Assembly: GCF_003612015.1 (NCBI RefSeq)
Contig: NZ_RARB01000002.1
Span: 621,590-685,589 of the forward strand
Reading direction: 5' to 3'
DNA: 64,000 bases
From: Pantoea piersonii
Lineage (GTDB): Bacteria > Pseudomonadota > Gammaproteobacteria > Enterobacterales > Enterobacteriaceae
Shown: positions 19,037 through 28,721 of the stretch, piece by piece
Layout: the number at the start of each line of letters is the position of its first letter
Numbering within the stretch: position 1 is the first letter of the stretch
Translations under genes and position numbers: made by a program
The notes under the pieces: model-generated
The model's input: the letters and a program-made list of their open reading frames with translations, nothing else
What the model was told of the DNA's origin: nothing
Databases searched by the model: none

Positions 19037-21724
19037 TCAGGCTTTCTTCGCTTTCTTCTCTGCTTTCTCCAGTTTCACCGGCTGTGCGGCCTGAGCCTGC
19101 GCCACGTCGGAGAAAGGCTCGGCATATTCGCGACCGTAGAAGGTGTCCAGCATAATCTGTTTCAGTTCGGCAATCAGCGGATAGCGCGGGTTAGCGCCGG
19201 TGCACTGGTCGTCGAAGGCGTCTTCAGCCAGCTTGTCCACTTTAGCCAGGAAGTCCGCTTCCTGTACGCCCGCTTCGCGGATAGAAGTGGGGATGCCCAG
19301 CTGAGTTTTCATTTCATCCAGCCATGCCAGCAGCTTCTCGATTTTCTGCGCGGTACGGTCGCCAGGCGCCGCCAGGCCTAAATGGTCCGCGACTTCCGCG
19401 TAGCGACGGCGCGCCTGCGGACGGTCATACTGGCTGAACGCCGTCTGCTTGGTCGGGTTGTCGTTGGCGTTATAGCGGATAACGTTGCAAATCAGCAGCG
19501 CATTCGCCAGGCCATGCGGAATATGGAACTCAGAACCCAGCTTATGCGCCATTGAGTGACACACGCCGAGGAAGGCGTTGGCAAAGGCGATACCGGCGAT
19601 GGTCGCAGCATTGTGCACGCGTTCACGCGCTACCGGGTTTTTCGCGCCTTCCCGATAGCTGGCCGGCAGGTTTTCTTTCAGCAGCTTCAGCGCCTGTAGT
19701 GCCTGACCGTCGGAGTATTCATTAGCCAGCACTGAAACATAGGCTTCCAGGGCGTGAGTAACCGCATCCAGACCACCGAAGGCGCAGAGTGAGCGAGGCA
19801 TTTCCATCACCAGGTTGGCGTCGACGATCGCCATATCCGGCGTCAGAGCGTAGTCCGCCAGCGGATATTTCTGACCGGTTGCGTCATCCGTTACTACCGC
19901 AAACGGGGTCACTTCCGAGCCGGTGCCTGACGTGGTAGTGATGGCGATCATGCGCGCCTTCACGCCCATTTTTGGGAACTTATAGATACGTTTACGGATA
20001 TCCATAAAGCGCAGCGCCAGCTCTTCAAAATGGGTTTCAGGATGTTCATACATCACCCACATGATTTTCGCAGCATCCATCGGGGAGCCGCCGCCCAGCG
20101 CGATAATTACGTCTGGTTTAAAGCTATTCATCTGTTCAGTGCCTTTACGCACGATGCTCAGCGTCGGATCGGCTTCTACTTCAAAGAACACTTCGGTTTC
20201 AATGCCGTGCGATTTCAGCACGCGCGTAACCTGATCGGCATAACCGTTGTTGAACAGGAAGCGGTCAGTGACGATAAAGGCGCGTTTCGCACCGTCGGCG
20301 GCCACCTCTTCCAGCGCAATCGGCAGCGAGCCGCGGCGGAAGTAGATGGACTTCGGAAGTTTATGCCACAACATGTTTTCAGCTCGCTTAGCCACGGTTT
20401 TCTTGTTGATAAGGTGTTTCGGTCCCACGTTTTCAGAAATGGAGTTACCGCCCCAGGAGCCGCAGCCCAGCGTCAGCGAAGGCGCCAGCTTGAAGTTATA
20501 AAGGTCGCCGATACCGCCCTGAGAGGCTGGCGTATTAATCAGGATACGCGCGGTTTTCATGCGGTCGCCGAAGTAGTTCACGCGTGCTTTCTGGTTGTCC
20601 TGATCGGTATAGAGACACGAGGTGTGACCGATGCCGCCCATCGCTACCAGTTTCTCCGCTTTCACAACGGCGTCTTCGAAATCTCTGGCGCGGTACATTG
20701 CCAGCGTCGGTGACAGTTTTTCATGGGCGAAAGGCTCAGATTCATCGACCAGCTTCACTTCGCCAATCAGAATTTTGGTGCTGCCCGGCACGCTGATGCC
20801 TGCCAGCTCGGCAATTTTAAAGGCGGGCTGACCGACAATCGCCGCGTTAAGCGCGCCGTTTTTCAAAATGACGTTTTGTACGGCTTTCAGCTCTTCGCCC
20901 TGCAGCAGATAGCCGCCATGGCTGGCGAAACGCTCGAGCACCGCGTCATAAACGGAATCAACCACGATAACAGACTGTTCAGATGCGCAAATGACGCCGT
21001 TATCAAAGGTTTTCGACATCAGGATAGACGCGACGGCGCGCTTGATATCGGCCGTTTCGTCAATCACCACCGGCGTGTTGCCCGCGCCGACGCCGATCGC
21101 CGGTTTACCAGAGCTGTAAGCGGCTTTCACCATGCCGGGGCCGCCTGTCGCCAGGATCAGATTGATATCAGGGTGATGCATCAGCTGATTAGAGAGCTCG
21201 ACGGACGGGGTGTCGATCCAGCCGATAATATCTTTAGGTGCGCCTGCGGCAATCGCGGCCTGCAATACAATATCAGCTGCTTTATTGGTAGCGTCTTTCG
21301 CACGCGGATGTGGCGAGAAGATAATGCCGTTACGCGTTTTCAGGCTAATCAGCGCTTTGAAAATCGCCGTTGAGGTTGGGTTGGTGGTTGGAACGATACC
21401 GCAAATCAGGCCGATCGGCTCTGCGATAGTGATGGTGCCGAACGTATCGTCGGTATCCAGCACGCCGCAGGTCTTTTCGTCTTTATAAGCGTTATAGATA
21501 TATTCTGAGGCAAAGTGGTTTTTAATAACTTTATCTTCGACGATACCCATACCCGATTCAGCGACCGCCATTTTAGCGAGAGGGATGCGGGCGTCAGCGG
21601 CGGCAAGGGCGGCAGCGCGGAAGATTGCGTCAACCTGTTCTTGAGTGAAACTGGCGTATTCACGCTGTGCTTGTTTTACGCGTTCTACCAGTGCGTTAAG
21701 TTCAGCGACATTAGTAACGGCCAT
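19037..21724 (-). CDS. adhE: Bifunctional aldehyde-alcohol dehydrogenase AdhE
   Basis: Reduces acetyl-CoA to acetaldehyde and then ethanol, regenerating NAD+ in fermentation; the family forms spirosome filaments. The 895-residue product has an N-terminal aldehyde dehydrogenase domain (to about residue 440) with the catalytic cysteine in NGVICASEQS. The C-terminal iron alcohol dehydrogenase domain has GGGSPMDAAK and the metal-site segment GGLDAVTHALEAYVS. A lysine/alanine-rich tail follows. An AGGAGAGCACC ribosome site precedes the ATG. A perfect FNR-type box lies about 200 bp upstream. Confidence 0.98.
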   Translation of the reverse strand: MAVTNVAELNALVERVKQAQREYASFTQEQVDAIFRAAALAAADARIPLAKMAVAESGMGIVEDKVIKNHFASEYIYNAYKDEKTCGVLDTDDTFGTITIAEPIGLICGIVPTTNPTSTAIFKALISLKTRNGIIFSPHPRAKDATNKAADIVLQAAIAAGAPKDIIGWIDTPSVELSNQLMHHPDINLILATGGPGMVKAAYSSGKPAIGVGAGNTPVVIDETADIKRAVASILMSKTFDNGVICASEQSVIVVDSVYDAVLERFASHGGYLLQGEELKAVQNVILKNGALNAAIVGQPAFKIAELAGISVPGSTKILIGEVKLVDESEPFAHEKLSPTLAMYRARDFEDAVVKAEKLVAMGGIGHTSCLYTDQDNQKARVNYFGDRMKTARILINTPASQGGIGDLYNFKLAPSLTLGCGSWGGNSISENVGPKHLINKKTVAKRAENMLWHKLPKSIYFRRGSLPIALEEVAADGAKRAFIVTDRFLFNNGYADQVTRVLKSHGIETEVFFEVEADPTLSIVRKGTEQMNSFKPDVIIALGGGSPMDAAKIMWVMYEHPETHFEELALRFMDIRKRIYKFPKMGVKARMIAITTTSGTGSEVTPFAVVTDDATGQKYPLADYALTPDMAIVDANLVMEMPRSLCAFGGLDAVTHALEAYVSVLANEYSDGQALQALKLLKENLPASYREGAKNPVARERVHNAATIAGIAFANAFLGVCHSMAHKLGSEFHIPHGLANALLICNVIRYNANDNPTKQTAFSQYDRPQARRRYAEVADHLGLAAPGDRTAQKIEKLLAWLDEMKTQLGIPTSIREAGVQEADFLAKVDKLAEDAFDDQCTGANPRYPLIAELKQIMLDTFYGREYAEPFSDVAQAQAAQPVKLEKAEKKAKKA

Positions 21725-22151
21725 GGTGCTCTCCTGAAGGAAGTTAAACTCTGTTAGTAAACCTGCCTGGAGTCCTGATTATAGCCATGCTGCGCTAATA
21801 TTTTGGTCTAAGCCAAAAAGACAGAATTTTTGTCGGCTTACTGAAAGAGTTTTTGCCCTGGTAAAGAACCTTACTGTTTAGTTTCGATGTGAAAAGATTA
21901 CCTGGAATGGGGTAGGTCAATATTGATGTAAATCAATTTAAGCCCAAGCTGACTCCTTTCAGCAGCCATTTTTGCTAAAGTTTGCGCATCAACGCGCGTC
22001 GCCCCTCTTTATTCTTCTTTCGCATGACTTGCCGGCGTAACAGACTCGCTCTTCTGCCGTAATGCAGCAGAATTTTCTGTTGCCCCGACTGGTTAACGGC
22101 CTGGTTTTTGCGTAAATTAAGGGCGATTTCTTTTCCTCATCGGAGCGAACC
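21725..22151. other. adhE-ychE divergent intergenic region
   Basis: A 427-bp gap between divergent genes. Apart from the FNR-type box at 21923-21936, it is AT-rich leader DNA in which no further gene was seen. The long adhE leader is typical of that gene. Confidence 0.6.
21923..21936. promoter_or_regulatory. FNR-type box upstream of adhE and ychE
   Basis: TTGAT-N4-ATCAA is a perfect match to the FNR consensus. It lies 199 bp upstream of the adhE ATG and 216 bp upstream of the ychE start, so it could serve either gene; the fermentative role of AdhE makes that gene the likelier target. Confidence 0.6.
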
Positions 22152-22799
22152 GTGAACCCTGCTTTGCTTGATCTTTCGGGCTATATCAAATTCTTTGTTG
22201 GCCTGTTCGCGCTGGTGAATCCAGTCGGCATTATTCCGGTTTTTATCAGCATGACCAGCTATCAGGCGGCGGTTGAGCGTAATAAAACCAATATGACCGC
22301 GAATCTTGCGGTCGCCATTATTCTCTGGACCTCGCTGTTTCTCGGCGACGCTATCCTGCATATCTTTGGCATTTCTATCGATTCTTTCCGCATCGCGGGC
22401 GGCATTCTGGTGGTAACCATTGCGATGTCGATGATCAGCGGCAAGCTGGGCGAAGATAAACAGAACAAACAGGAAAAATCAGAAACCGCCATCCGCGAAA
22501 GCATCGGCGTGGTGCCGCTCGCGCTGCCGCTTATGGCAGGACCAGGCGCCATTAGCTCGACCATTGTCTGGAGCACCCGCTATCACAGCTGGCAAAACCT
22601 GCTGGGCTTTAGCGTCGCGATTGCTCTGTTCGCTTTTTGTTGTTGGCTGCTGTTTCGCGCCGCGCCGCTCATGGTGCGCGTGCTTGGCCAGACCGGCATC
22701 AACGTTATCACACGTATTATGGGTTTGCTGCTGATGGCGCTGGGAATTGAGTTTGTCGTCACAGGCATCAAAGCGCTGTTTCCCGGCCTGGTAAATTAA
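22152..22799 (+). CDS. ychE: MarC family membrane protein YchE
   Basis: A 215-residue polytopic inner-membrane protein with about six hydrophobic segments. The family signature FFVGLFALVNPVGIIPVFIS is at the N terminus and PLALPLMAGPGAIS lies mid-protein. Function is unknown for this family. Translation starts at GTG with a GGAGCGAACC ribosome site. It lies between adhE and oppA, as in E. coli, and has the E. coli length. Confidence 0.92.
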   Translation: MNPALLDLSGYIKFFVGLFALVNPVGIIPVFISMTSYQAAVERNKTNMTANLAVAIILWTSLFLGDAILHIFGISIDSFRIAGGILVVTIAMSMISGKLGEDKQNKQEKSETAIRESIGVVPLALPLMAGPGAISSTIVWSTRYHSWQNLLGFSVAIALFAFCCWLLFRAAPLMVRVLGQTGINVITRIMGLLLMALGIEFVVTGIKALFPGLVN

Positions 22800-23368
22800 T
22801 CGCTGCTTAATTTCCTTCGCAAATCTCCTTATGTCTCTTAATGGTGCAATTGCTTCTTTTATTGCACCATAACCATGCAATTATTCCTGCGGCTTAATCG
22901 TCTGCAAAAATTATTAAGTAAATTACTAGTCTGCCTGTCGCACCAGGCACGATCTCATCTCGCTGTGACTATTTTCACATCATAAAATGTCAGCTTCTGC
23001 AGAAATGCCACAATAAACTGGCACGAAAGCTGCAATTACTTGCTTTTTGTTTTTACAAAGATGAAAAACGCAGAAGGGTCGCGCATTTTAAAGAGTGAAA
23101 GAAGGGTAAAGCGCCTGTAAAGCTGGTAAAGCTGATAAATGGCTGTAGAAACAGTGTGATAAGCCTTATTTCCCCGTAAAAATTAACGCTATGCTCCCGC
23201 ATGCAGACGTGATAAAAGAGAATCAGGTAACATTTTTGTTATTTTTACTTTGTCGGCAGGTCGGCCGGTCTGCTAATTTTCGGCGCAATAGTTTTTCATT
23301 TGGTCTCAAAGTGAGAACGCTTCTTGCTTATGAGCTAAAGGGCTTAAAAAAGAAGGGTTACTTTTTTG
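22800..23368 (+). other. Long oppA leader region
   Basis: A 569-bp stretch without a credible gene. It contains a perfect 10-bp inverted repeat at 22841-22870 just after ychE, then AT-rich DNA. E. coli oppA also has a very long leader, a known target of the small RNA GcvB; no GcvB site could be assigned with confidence here. Confidence 0.5.
22841..22870. repeat. Perfect inverted repeat downstream of ychE
   Basis: ATGGTGCAAT and ATTGCACCAT form a 10-bp stem with a 10-nt loop, 41 bp after the ychE stop. No T run follows. It may be an RNA stem-loop or a protein-binding palindrome. Confidence 0.5.
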
Positions 23369-24985
23369 ATGAAATGGAAGATTACGCCGCTGTCAGTCAG
23401 CTTAATGATAATGTTCGGCGCCGCGCACGCCGCAACCGTACCCCCAGGCACTGAACTCGCCGCCACGCAAAATATCGTTATTAACAATGGCACAGAGGTC
23501 TCGTCGCTTGATCCGCAAAAGATCGAAGGCGTGCCTGAGTCGCGCATCATAGCCAATCTGCTGGAAGGGCTGGTGACGACCGACAACAACGGCACTATCG
23601 TGCCGGGCGTGGCGCAATCATGGCAAAACGAGGGCGGGAAGGTCTGGACCTTTACCCTGCGCGACGACGCAAAATGGAGCAACGGCGCGCCCGTTACCGC
23701 GCAGGATTTCGTTTACAGCTGGCGACGTCTCGCCGATCCTAAAACCGCATCACCCTATGCCAGCTATCTCCAGGCGGCGCACCTCACCAGTGTCGATGAA
23801 ATCGTTGCCGGGAAAGCCCCACCCGATCGTCTTGGCGTCAAGGCGCTGGACGACCATCATTTGCAGGTCACGCTGAGCGAACCCGTCCCCTATTTTGTCT
23901 CCATGCTGGCAAATGCCGCGCTGTCGCCAGTTAATGCGGCGACGGTAGAGAAGTGGGGCGACGCCTGGACCCGTCCAGAGCACTACGTCAGTAACGGCGC
24001 TTATCTGCTGAGCGAATGGGTGATCAACGAGAAGCTGGTGCTGAAGCGCAATCCGGGCTACTGGGATAACGCCCATACGGTGATTGAACAGGGCACCTTC
24101 CTGCCGATCGAGTCGGATCATAACGACGTTAACCGCTATCGCAGCGGCAATACCGACATGACCAACAGCGTGGTGCCGCCTGAGCTTTTCCATAAGCTTC
24201 AGAACGAGCTGGGTGATCAGGTGAAAGTCAGTCCGCTGCTCTGCACCTTTTATTATGAGATTAATAACAAAAAGCCGCCGTTTACTGATGCGCGCGTACG
24301 CACCGCCATCAAGCTGACGCTGGATCGGGATATCATTACGCAGAAGATCATGGGGCAGGGGCAGATCCCCGCTTACAGTCTGACGCCGCCCTCGACGGCG
24401 GGCATAACGTTGACGCCGCCCGCGTGGTTTACCTGGAGCCAGGCGGAGCGCAACGCGGCGGCCAAAAAGCTGCTGGCCGAGGCGGGCTACAATGCGCAAC
24501 ATCCGCTGCGCTTTACGCTGCTTTATAACACCTCGGATCAAAACAAAAAGCAGGCAATTGCGGCCGCGTCTATGTGGCAAAAGAACCTCGGCGCGCAGGT
24601 CAGCCTGCAAAATCAGGAATGGAAAACTCTGCTGGAGACGCGGCATCAGGCGCAGTATGACGTGGTGCGCGCCACCTGGTGCGCCGATTACAACGAGCCG
24701 TCGACCTTTCTCAATATGCTGATCGGCAACGCTTCTATCAATACCGCCTTTTACCACAGCGAAAAATACGATCGTCTGCTGGCGCAAACTTTATCCGCCA
24801 GCAGCGAGGAGGCGCGCGCCGCTCTCTATCAGCAGGCTGAAGCGCAACTCGACAGCGACTCGGCGATTGTGCCAGTTTATTACCGCGTCAGCGTGCGGCT
24901 GGTGAAACCCTGGACAGGCGGTTTCACCGGTAAAGACCCGCTCGATATGACCGGTTTGAAATATTACTACATTAAAAAGCACTGA
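23369..24985 (+). CDS. Oligopeptide-binding protein OppA paralogue 1
   Basis: Periplasmic substrate-binding protein for peptide import, 538 residues. It begins with a signal peptide (MKWKITPLSVSLMIMFGAAHA, cleavage after AHA) followed by the SBP family 5 domain. It aligns along its whole length with the second oppA downstream, sharing for example RLADPKTASPYASYLQ. The ATG at 23369 is used; a TTG one codon upstream is better spaced from the AAGGG ribosome site, so the start is not fully certain. It is one of two tandem SBP genes ahead of oppBCDF. Confidence 0.88.
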   Translation: MKWKITPLSVSLMIMFGAAHAATVPPGTELAATQNIVINNGTEVSSLDPQKIEGVPESRIIANLLEGLVTTDNNGTIVPGVAQSWQNEGGKVWTFTLRDDAKWSNGAPVTAQDFVYSWRRLADPKTASPYASYLQAAHLTSVDEIVAGKAPPDRLGVKALDDHHLQVTLSEPVPYFVSMLANAALSPVNAATVEKWGDAWTRPEHYVSNGAYLLSEWVINEKLVLKRNPGYWDNAHTVIEQGTFLPIESDHNDVNRYRSGNTDMTNSVVPPELFHKLQNELGDQVKVSPLLCTFYYEINNKKPPFTDARVRTAIKLTLDRDIITQKIMGQGQIPAYSLTPPSTAGITLTPPAWFTWSQAERNAAAKKLLAEAGYNAQHPLRFTLLYNTSDQNKKQAIAAASMWQKNLGAQVSLQNQEWKTLLETRHQAQYDVVRATWCADYNEPSTFLNMLIGNASINTAFYHSEKYDRLLAQTLSASSEEARAALYQQAEAQLDSDSAIVPVYYRVSVRLVKPWTGGFTGKDPLDMTGLKYYYIKKH

Positions 24986-24991
24986 GGCTTA

Positions 24992-25010
24992 CCCGGCAAC
25001 ATAAGCCGGG
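24992..25010 (+). terminator. Intercistronic stem-loop between the two oppA genes
   Basis: CCCGGC and GCCGGG form a 6-bp stem with a 7-nt loop, extendable by four more pairs past a bulge. There is no T run, so it is more likely an mRNA-stabilising or attenuating hairpin than a full terminator. Confidence 0.45.
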
Positions 25011-25135
25011 AAGCGCGCGCAGTGCCGAAGCCTTTCGGGGCACATGACTATCCTCAGCCAAAATGAGGAACCCGCTAACGGGGGACGCCGATACGGCTTG
25101 CCGTCTCGGTGAAGATAAAAAACTGGAGTGTAATA

Positions 25136-26773
25136 ATGAACAACATCACAAAAAAAAGCCTGATTGCCGCTGGCGTGCTGGCGGCGATCGGTGCACTGGC
25201 AGGGAATGCAGTGGCGGCAAACGTTCCGGCGGGCGTCGAACTGGCGGCGAAACAGGAGCTGGTGCGCGGCAACGGCGATGAAGTGCAGTCGCTGGATCCG
25301 CACAAGATTGAAGGCGTGCCGGAAGATAACGTTGCGCGCGATCTCTATGAAGGGCTGCTGGTCAGCGACAGCGACGGCCACCCGGTGCCGGGCGTAGCGG
25401 AAAAGTGGGAAAACAAAGATTTTAAAGTCTGGACATTTCATCTGCGCAACAATGCCAAATGGTCAAACGGCGAGCCGGTGACCGCACAGGACTTCGTTTA
25501 CAGCTGGCAGCGTCTGGCCGATCCGAAAACCGCCTCGCCGTACGCCAGCTATCTGCAGTATGGCCATATTGAGAACGTCGATGACATTATCGCCGGTAAA
25601 AAGCCGACCTCTGAGCTGGGCGTCAAAGCGCTGGACGATCATACGCTGCAGGTGACGCTGAGCGAGCCGGTGCCCTATTTTTACAAGCTGCTGATTAACG
25701 CTGTGATGTCACCGGTTTATAAGCCGGCGATTGAAAAATTCGGCGACCAGTGGACGCAGGCGCAGAACTGGGTCGGCAACGGCGCGTTCAAGCTGGAAGC
25801 GCACGTGATTAACGAACGCATTACCCTGGTGCGCAACACGCAATACTGGGACAACGCCCATACCGTACTGAACAAGGTAACCTTCCTGCCGATCAACTCC
25901 GAAGTCAGCGACGTTAACCGCTATTTCTCGGAAAACGGCAGCGACATGACCTACAACAACATGCCGATTGAGCTGTTCAAAAAACTGCAGCGCGAAAACG
26001 GCAAAGAGCTGCATGTCGATCCCTATCTCTGCACCTATTACTATGAAATCAACAACCAGAAAGCGCCATTTACCGATCCGCGCGTGCGCGCCGCACTCAA
26101 GCTGGGTCTGGACCGCGATATTATCGTGAACAAAGTGCTGGCGCAGGGCCAGCTGCCGGCTTACAGCTATACGCCGCCAGCGACAGACGGTATGGATATT
26201 CTCCCGCCGGACTGGTTCAAGTGGTCGCAGGATAAACGTAACGAAGAGGCGAAAAAACTGCTGGCGGAAGCGGGCTATACCGCAGATAAGCCGCTGACGT
26301 TCAATCTGCTCTATAACACCTCCGATCTGCATAAAAAGCTGGCGATCGCCGCTTCTTCAATCTGGAAGAAAAATATCGGCGTCAATATCAAGCTGGAAAA
26401 CCAGGAGTGGAAAACCTTCCTGGATACGCGTCATCAGGGCAATTTTGACGTGGCGCGCGCGGCCTGGTGCGCGGACTATAACGAACCGACGTCGTTCCTG
26501 AATACCATGCTCTCCGACAGCAGCAACAACACGTCGCATTACAAGAGCGCCGAGTTTGATAAAGTGATCCACGATGCGATCAAGGCGGCAGACGACAAAG
26601 CGCGCGCGGCGGATTATGCCAAAGCAGAGCAGATTATGGATAAGGACAGCACCATCGTGCCGGTTTACTACTACGTGAACGCACGCCTGGTGAAACCTTA
26701 CGTCGGCGGCTATACCGGGAAAGATCCGCTGGATAAAACTCTCGACAAGAATTTCTATATTATCAAACACTAA
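25136..26773 (+). CDS. oppA: Oligopeptide-binding protein OppA
   Basis: Periplasmic peptide-binding component of the Opp ABC transporter, 545 residues (E. coli 543). The signal peptide has a basic MNNITKK start, a hydrophobic core and cleavage after NAVA; the mature part begins ANVPAGVELA. The ATG at 25136 has a GGAG ribosome site nine bases upstream; a longer in-frame start at 25109 is rejected because it would spoil the signal peptide. It is directly upstream of oppB and is taken as the orthologue, with the preceding gene as its paralogue. Confidence 0.93.
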   Translation: MNNITKKSLIAAGVLAAIGALAGNAVAANVPAGVELAAKQELVRGNGDEVQSLDPHKIEGVPEDNVARDLYEGLLVSDSDGHPVPGVAEKWENKDFKVWTFHLRNNAKWSNGEPVTAQDFVYSWQRLADPKTASPYASYLQYGHIENVDDIIAGKKPTSELGVKALDDHTLQVTLSEPVPYFYKLLINAVMSPVYKPAIEKFGDQWTQAQNWVGNGAFKLEAHVINERITLVRNTQYWDNAHTVLNKVTFLPINSEVSDVNRYFSENGSDMTYNNMPIELFKKLQRENGKELHVDPYLCTYYYEINNQKAPFTDPRVRAALKLGLDRDIIVNKVLAQGQLPAYSYTPPATDGMDILPPDWFKWSQDKRNEEAKKLLAEAGYTADKPLTFNLLYNTSDLHKKLAIAASSIWKKNIGVNIKLENQEWKTFLDTRHQGNFDVARAAWCADYNEPTSFLNTMLSDSSNNTSHYKSAEFDKVIHDAIKAADDKARAADYAKAEQIMDKDSTIVPVYYYVNARLVKPYVGGYTGKDPLDKTLDKNFYIIKH

Positions 26774-26792
26774 TAGCAAACAGGCTATCGGC

Positions 26793-26819
26793 AAGGGCGG
26801 CGCATGGCGCGTCGCCCTT
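26793..26819 (+). terminator. Hairpin between oppA and oppB
   Basis: An 11-bp stem with a 2-nt bulge and an ATG loop lies just after oppA. Such structures commonly reduce read-through so that the binding protein is made in excess of the membrane components. Confidence 0.6.
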
Positions 26820-26866
26820 ATGTACTTTGTACGCTTTATGAAGCAATAAGCCTGGTAGGTACGGCA

Positions 26867-27787
26867 ATGTTAAAATTTATCCTGCGTCGACTGCTCGAAG
26901 CGATTCCCACGCTCTTCGTGCTGATCACTATCTCGTTCTTTATGATGCGCCTCGCGCCAGGCAGTCCTTTTACCGGCGAACGCACGCTGGCGCCTGAAGT
27001 GATGGCGAATATCGAAGCGAAGTACCATCTGAACGATCCCATCGGCAAGCAGTATCTCGATTATCTGATCCAGCTGGCGCACGGCGATTTCGGCCCTTCG
27101 TTCAAATACAAAGATTATACGGTTAACTATCTGGTCTCTCACGCCTTCCCGGTTTCCGCCAAACTTGGCCTGGCGGCCTTTGTGCTGGCGGTGATACTTG
27201 GCGTGACGGCGGGCGTCATTGCGGCGCTGAAGCAGAACAGCCTGTGGGATTATGCGGTGATGGGGGTCGCCATGACCGGCGTGGTGATACCCAGCTTCGT
27301 GGTGGCGCCGCTGCTGGTGCTGCTTTTCGCCATCACCCTGAAATGGCTGCCCGGCGGTGGCTGGAACGGCGGACAGCTGCGCTATATGCTGCTGCCGATG
27401 GTGGCGCTGTCGCTGGCCTATATCGCCAGTATCGCGCGTATTACCCGCGGCTCGATGATTGAAGTGATGCACTCCAACTTCATCCGCACCGCGCGCGCCA
27501 AAGGCCTGCCGCTGCGGCGCATCGTGATGCGCCATGCGCTTAAGCCTGCGCTGCTGCCGGTGCTCTCTTATCTCGGTCCGGCGTTTGTCGGCATTATCAC
27601 CGGTTCAATGGTGATTGAGTCAATTTACGGCCTGCCGGGCATCGGACAGCTGTTTGTGAACGGCGCGCTGAACCGTGATTACTCGCTGGTCATGAGCCTG
27701 ACTATCCTGGTCGGGGTGCTTACCATTATTTTCAATGCGATCGTGGACGTGCTCTACGCCGTGATCGATCCGAAAATCCGTTACTAA
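26867..27787 (+). CDS. oppB: Oligopeptide ABC transporter permease OppB
   Basis: Inner-membrane permease subunit, 306 residues, the E. coli length, with about six membrane helices. The cytoplasmic loop that contacts the ATPases is visible as RTARAKGLPLRRI. The ATG at 26867 gives the family N terminus MLKFILRRLLEAIPT and follows a TAGGT ribosome site; an upstream in-frame start at 26804 overlaps the intercistronic hairpin and is rejected. Confidence 0.97.
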   Translation: MLKFILRRLLEAIPTLFVLITISFFMMRLAPGSPFTGERTLAPEVMANIEAKYHLNDPIGKQYLDYLIQLAHGDFGPSFKYKDYTVNYLVSHAFPVSAKLGLAAFVLAVILGVTAGVIAALKQNSLWDYAVMGVAMTGVVIPSFVVAPLLVLLFAITLKWLPGGGWNGGQLRYMLLPMVALSLAYIASIARITRGSMIEVMHSNFIRTARAKGLPLRRIVMRHALKPALLPVLSYLGPAFVGIITGSMVIESIYGLPGIGQLFVNGALNRDYSLVMSLTILVGVLTIIFNAIVDVLYAVIDPKIRY

Positions 27788-27801
27788 AGCTGGAGCTCGC
27801 G

Positions 27802-28710
27802 ATGATGTTGAGTAAGAAGAACAGCGAAGCTCTTGATGCCTTCAGCGAAAAGCTGGAGGTAGAAGGGCGCAGCCTGTGGCAGGATGCGCGTCGCCGTTTT
27901 ATCCATAACCGTGCGGCGCTGATCAGTCTGCTGGTGCTGATGCTGATTACGTTATTTGTAATTTTCGCCCCGATGTTTTCTCAGTTCGCCTATGACGATA
28001 CCGACTGGGGAATGATGTCAGCCATGCCGGATACCACTTCCGGTCACTGGTTCGGCACGGACTCGTCCGGGCGCGATCTGCTGGTGCGCGTCGCCATCGG
28101 CGGACGTATCTCGCTGATGGTCGGTATCGCCTCGGCGCTGATCGCGGTGATCGTCGGCACGCTCTACGGCTCGCTCGCTGGCTATCTCGGCGGCAAAATC
28201 GACTCGGTGATGATGCGTATTCTGGAGATCCTGAACTCTTTTCCGTTTATGTTCTTCGTTATCCTGCTGGTGACCTTTTTCGGTCGCAATATCCTGCTGA
28301 TTTTTGCCGCTATCGGCATGGTTTCGTGGCTCGATATGGCGCGTATCGTGCGCGGCCAGACGCTGGGCCTGAAGCGTAAAGAGTTTATCGAAGCGGCACA
28401 CGTCGGCGGTGTCTCGACCCCCAGCATCGTGCTGCGCCATATCGTGCCGAACGTGCTGGGTGTGGTGGTGGTGTACGCCTCGCTGCTGGTGCCGAGCATG
28501 ATCCTGTTTGAGTCCTTCCTCAGCTTCCTCGGCCTCGGCACCCAGGAGCCGCTGAGCAGCTGGGGTGCGCTGCTCAGCGATGGCGCTAACTCAATGGAAG
28601 TCGCGCCGTGGCTGCTGCTGTTCCCGGCTGGTTTTCTGGTGGTGACGCTGTTCTGTTTCAACTTTATCGGCGATGGCCTGCGTGACGCCCTCGACCCGAA
28701 AGATCGCTAA
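27802..28710 (+). CDS. oppC: Oligopeptide ABC transporter permease OppC
   Basis: Second permease subunit, 302 residues as in E. coli. An N-terminal cytoplasmic extension (LEVEGRSLWQDARRRF) precedes the first membrane helix, the usual layout for DppC/OppC proteins. The ATPase-coupling loop EAAHVGGVSTPSIVLRHI is visible. The spacing from oppB is 14 bp with a TGGAG ribosome site. Confidence 0.97.
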   Translation: MMLSKKNSEALDAFSEKLEVEGRSLWQDARRRFIHNRAALISLLVLMLITLFVIFAPMFSQFAYDDTDWGMMSAMPDTTSGHWFGTDSSGRDLLVRVAIGGRISLMVGIASALIAVIVGTLYGSLAGYLGGKIDSVMMRILEILNSFPFMFFVILLVTFFGRNILLIFAAIGMVSWLDMARIVRGQTLGLKRKEFIEAAHVGGVSTPSIVLRHIVPNVLGVVVVYASLLVPSMILFESFLSFLGLGTQEPLSSWGALLSDGANSMEVAPWLLLFPAGFLVVTLFCFNFIGDGLRDALDPKDR

Positions 28711-28721
28711 GGAGTTTCCCG

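Noticed and set aside
23191..23454. 87-residue plus-strand frame ahead of and overlapping the first oppA
   Set aside because: It has no ribosome site, runs into oppA in another frame and ends in arginine-rich out-of-frame sequence.
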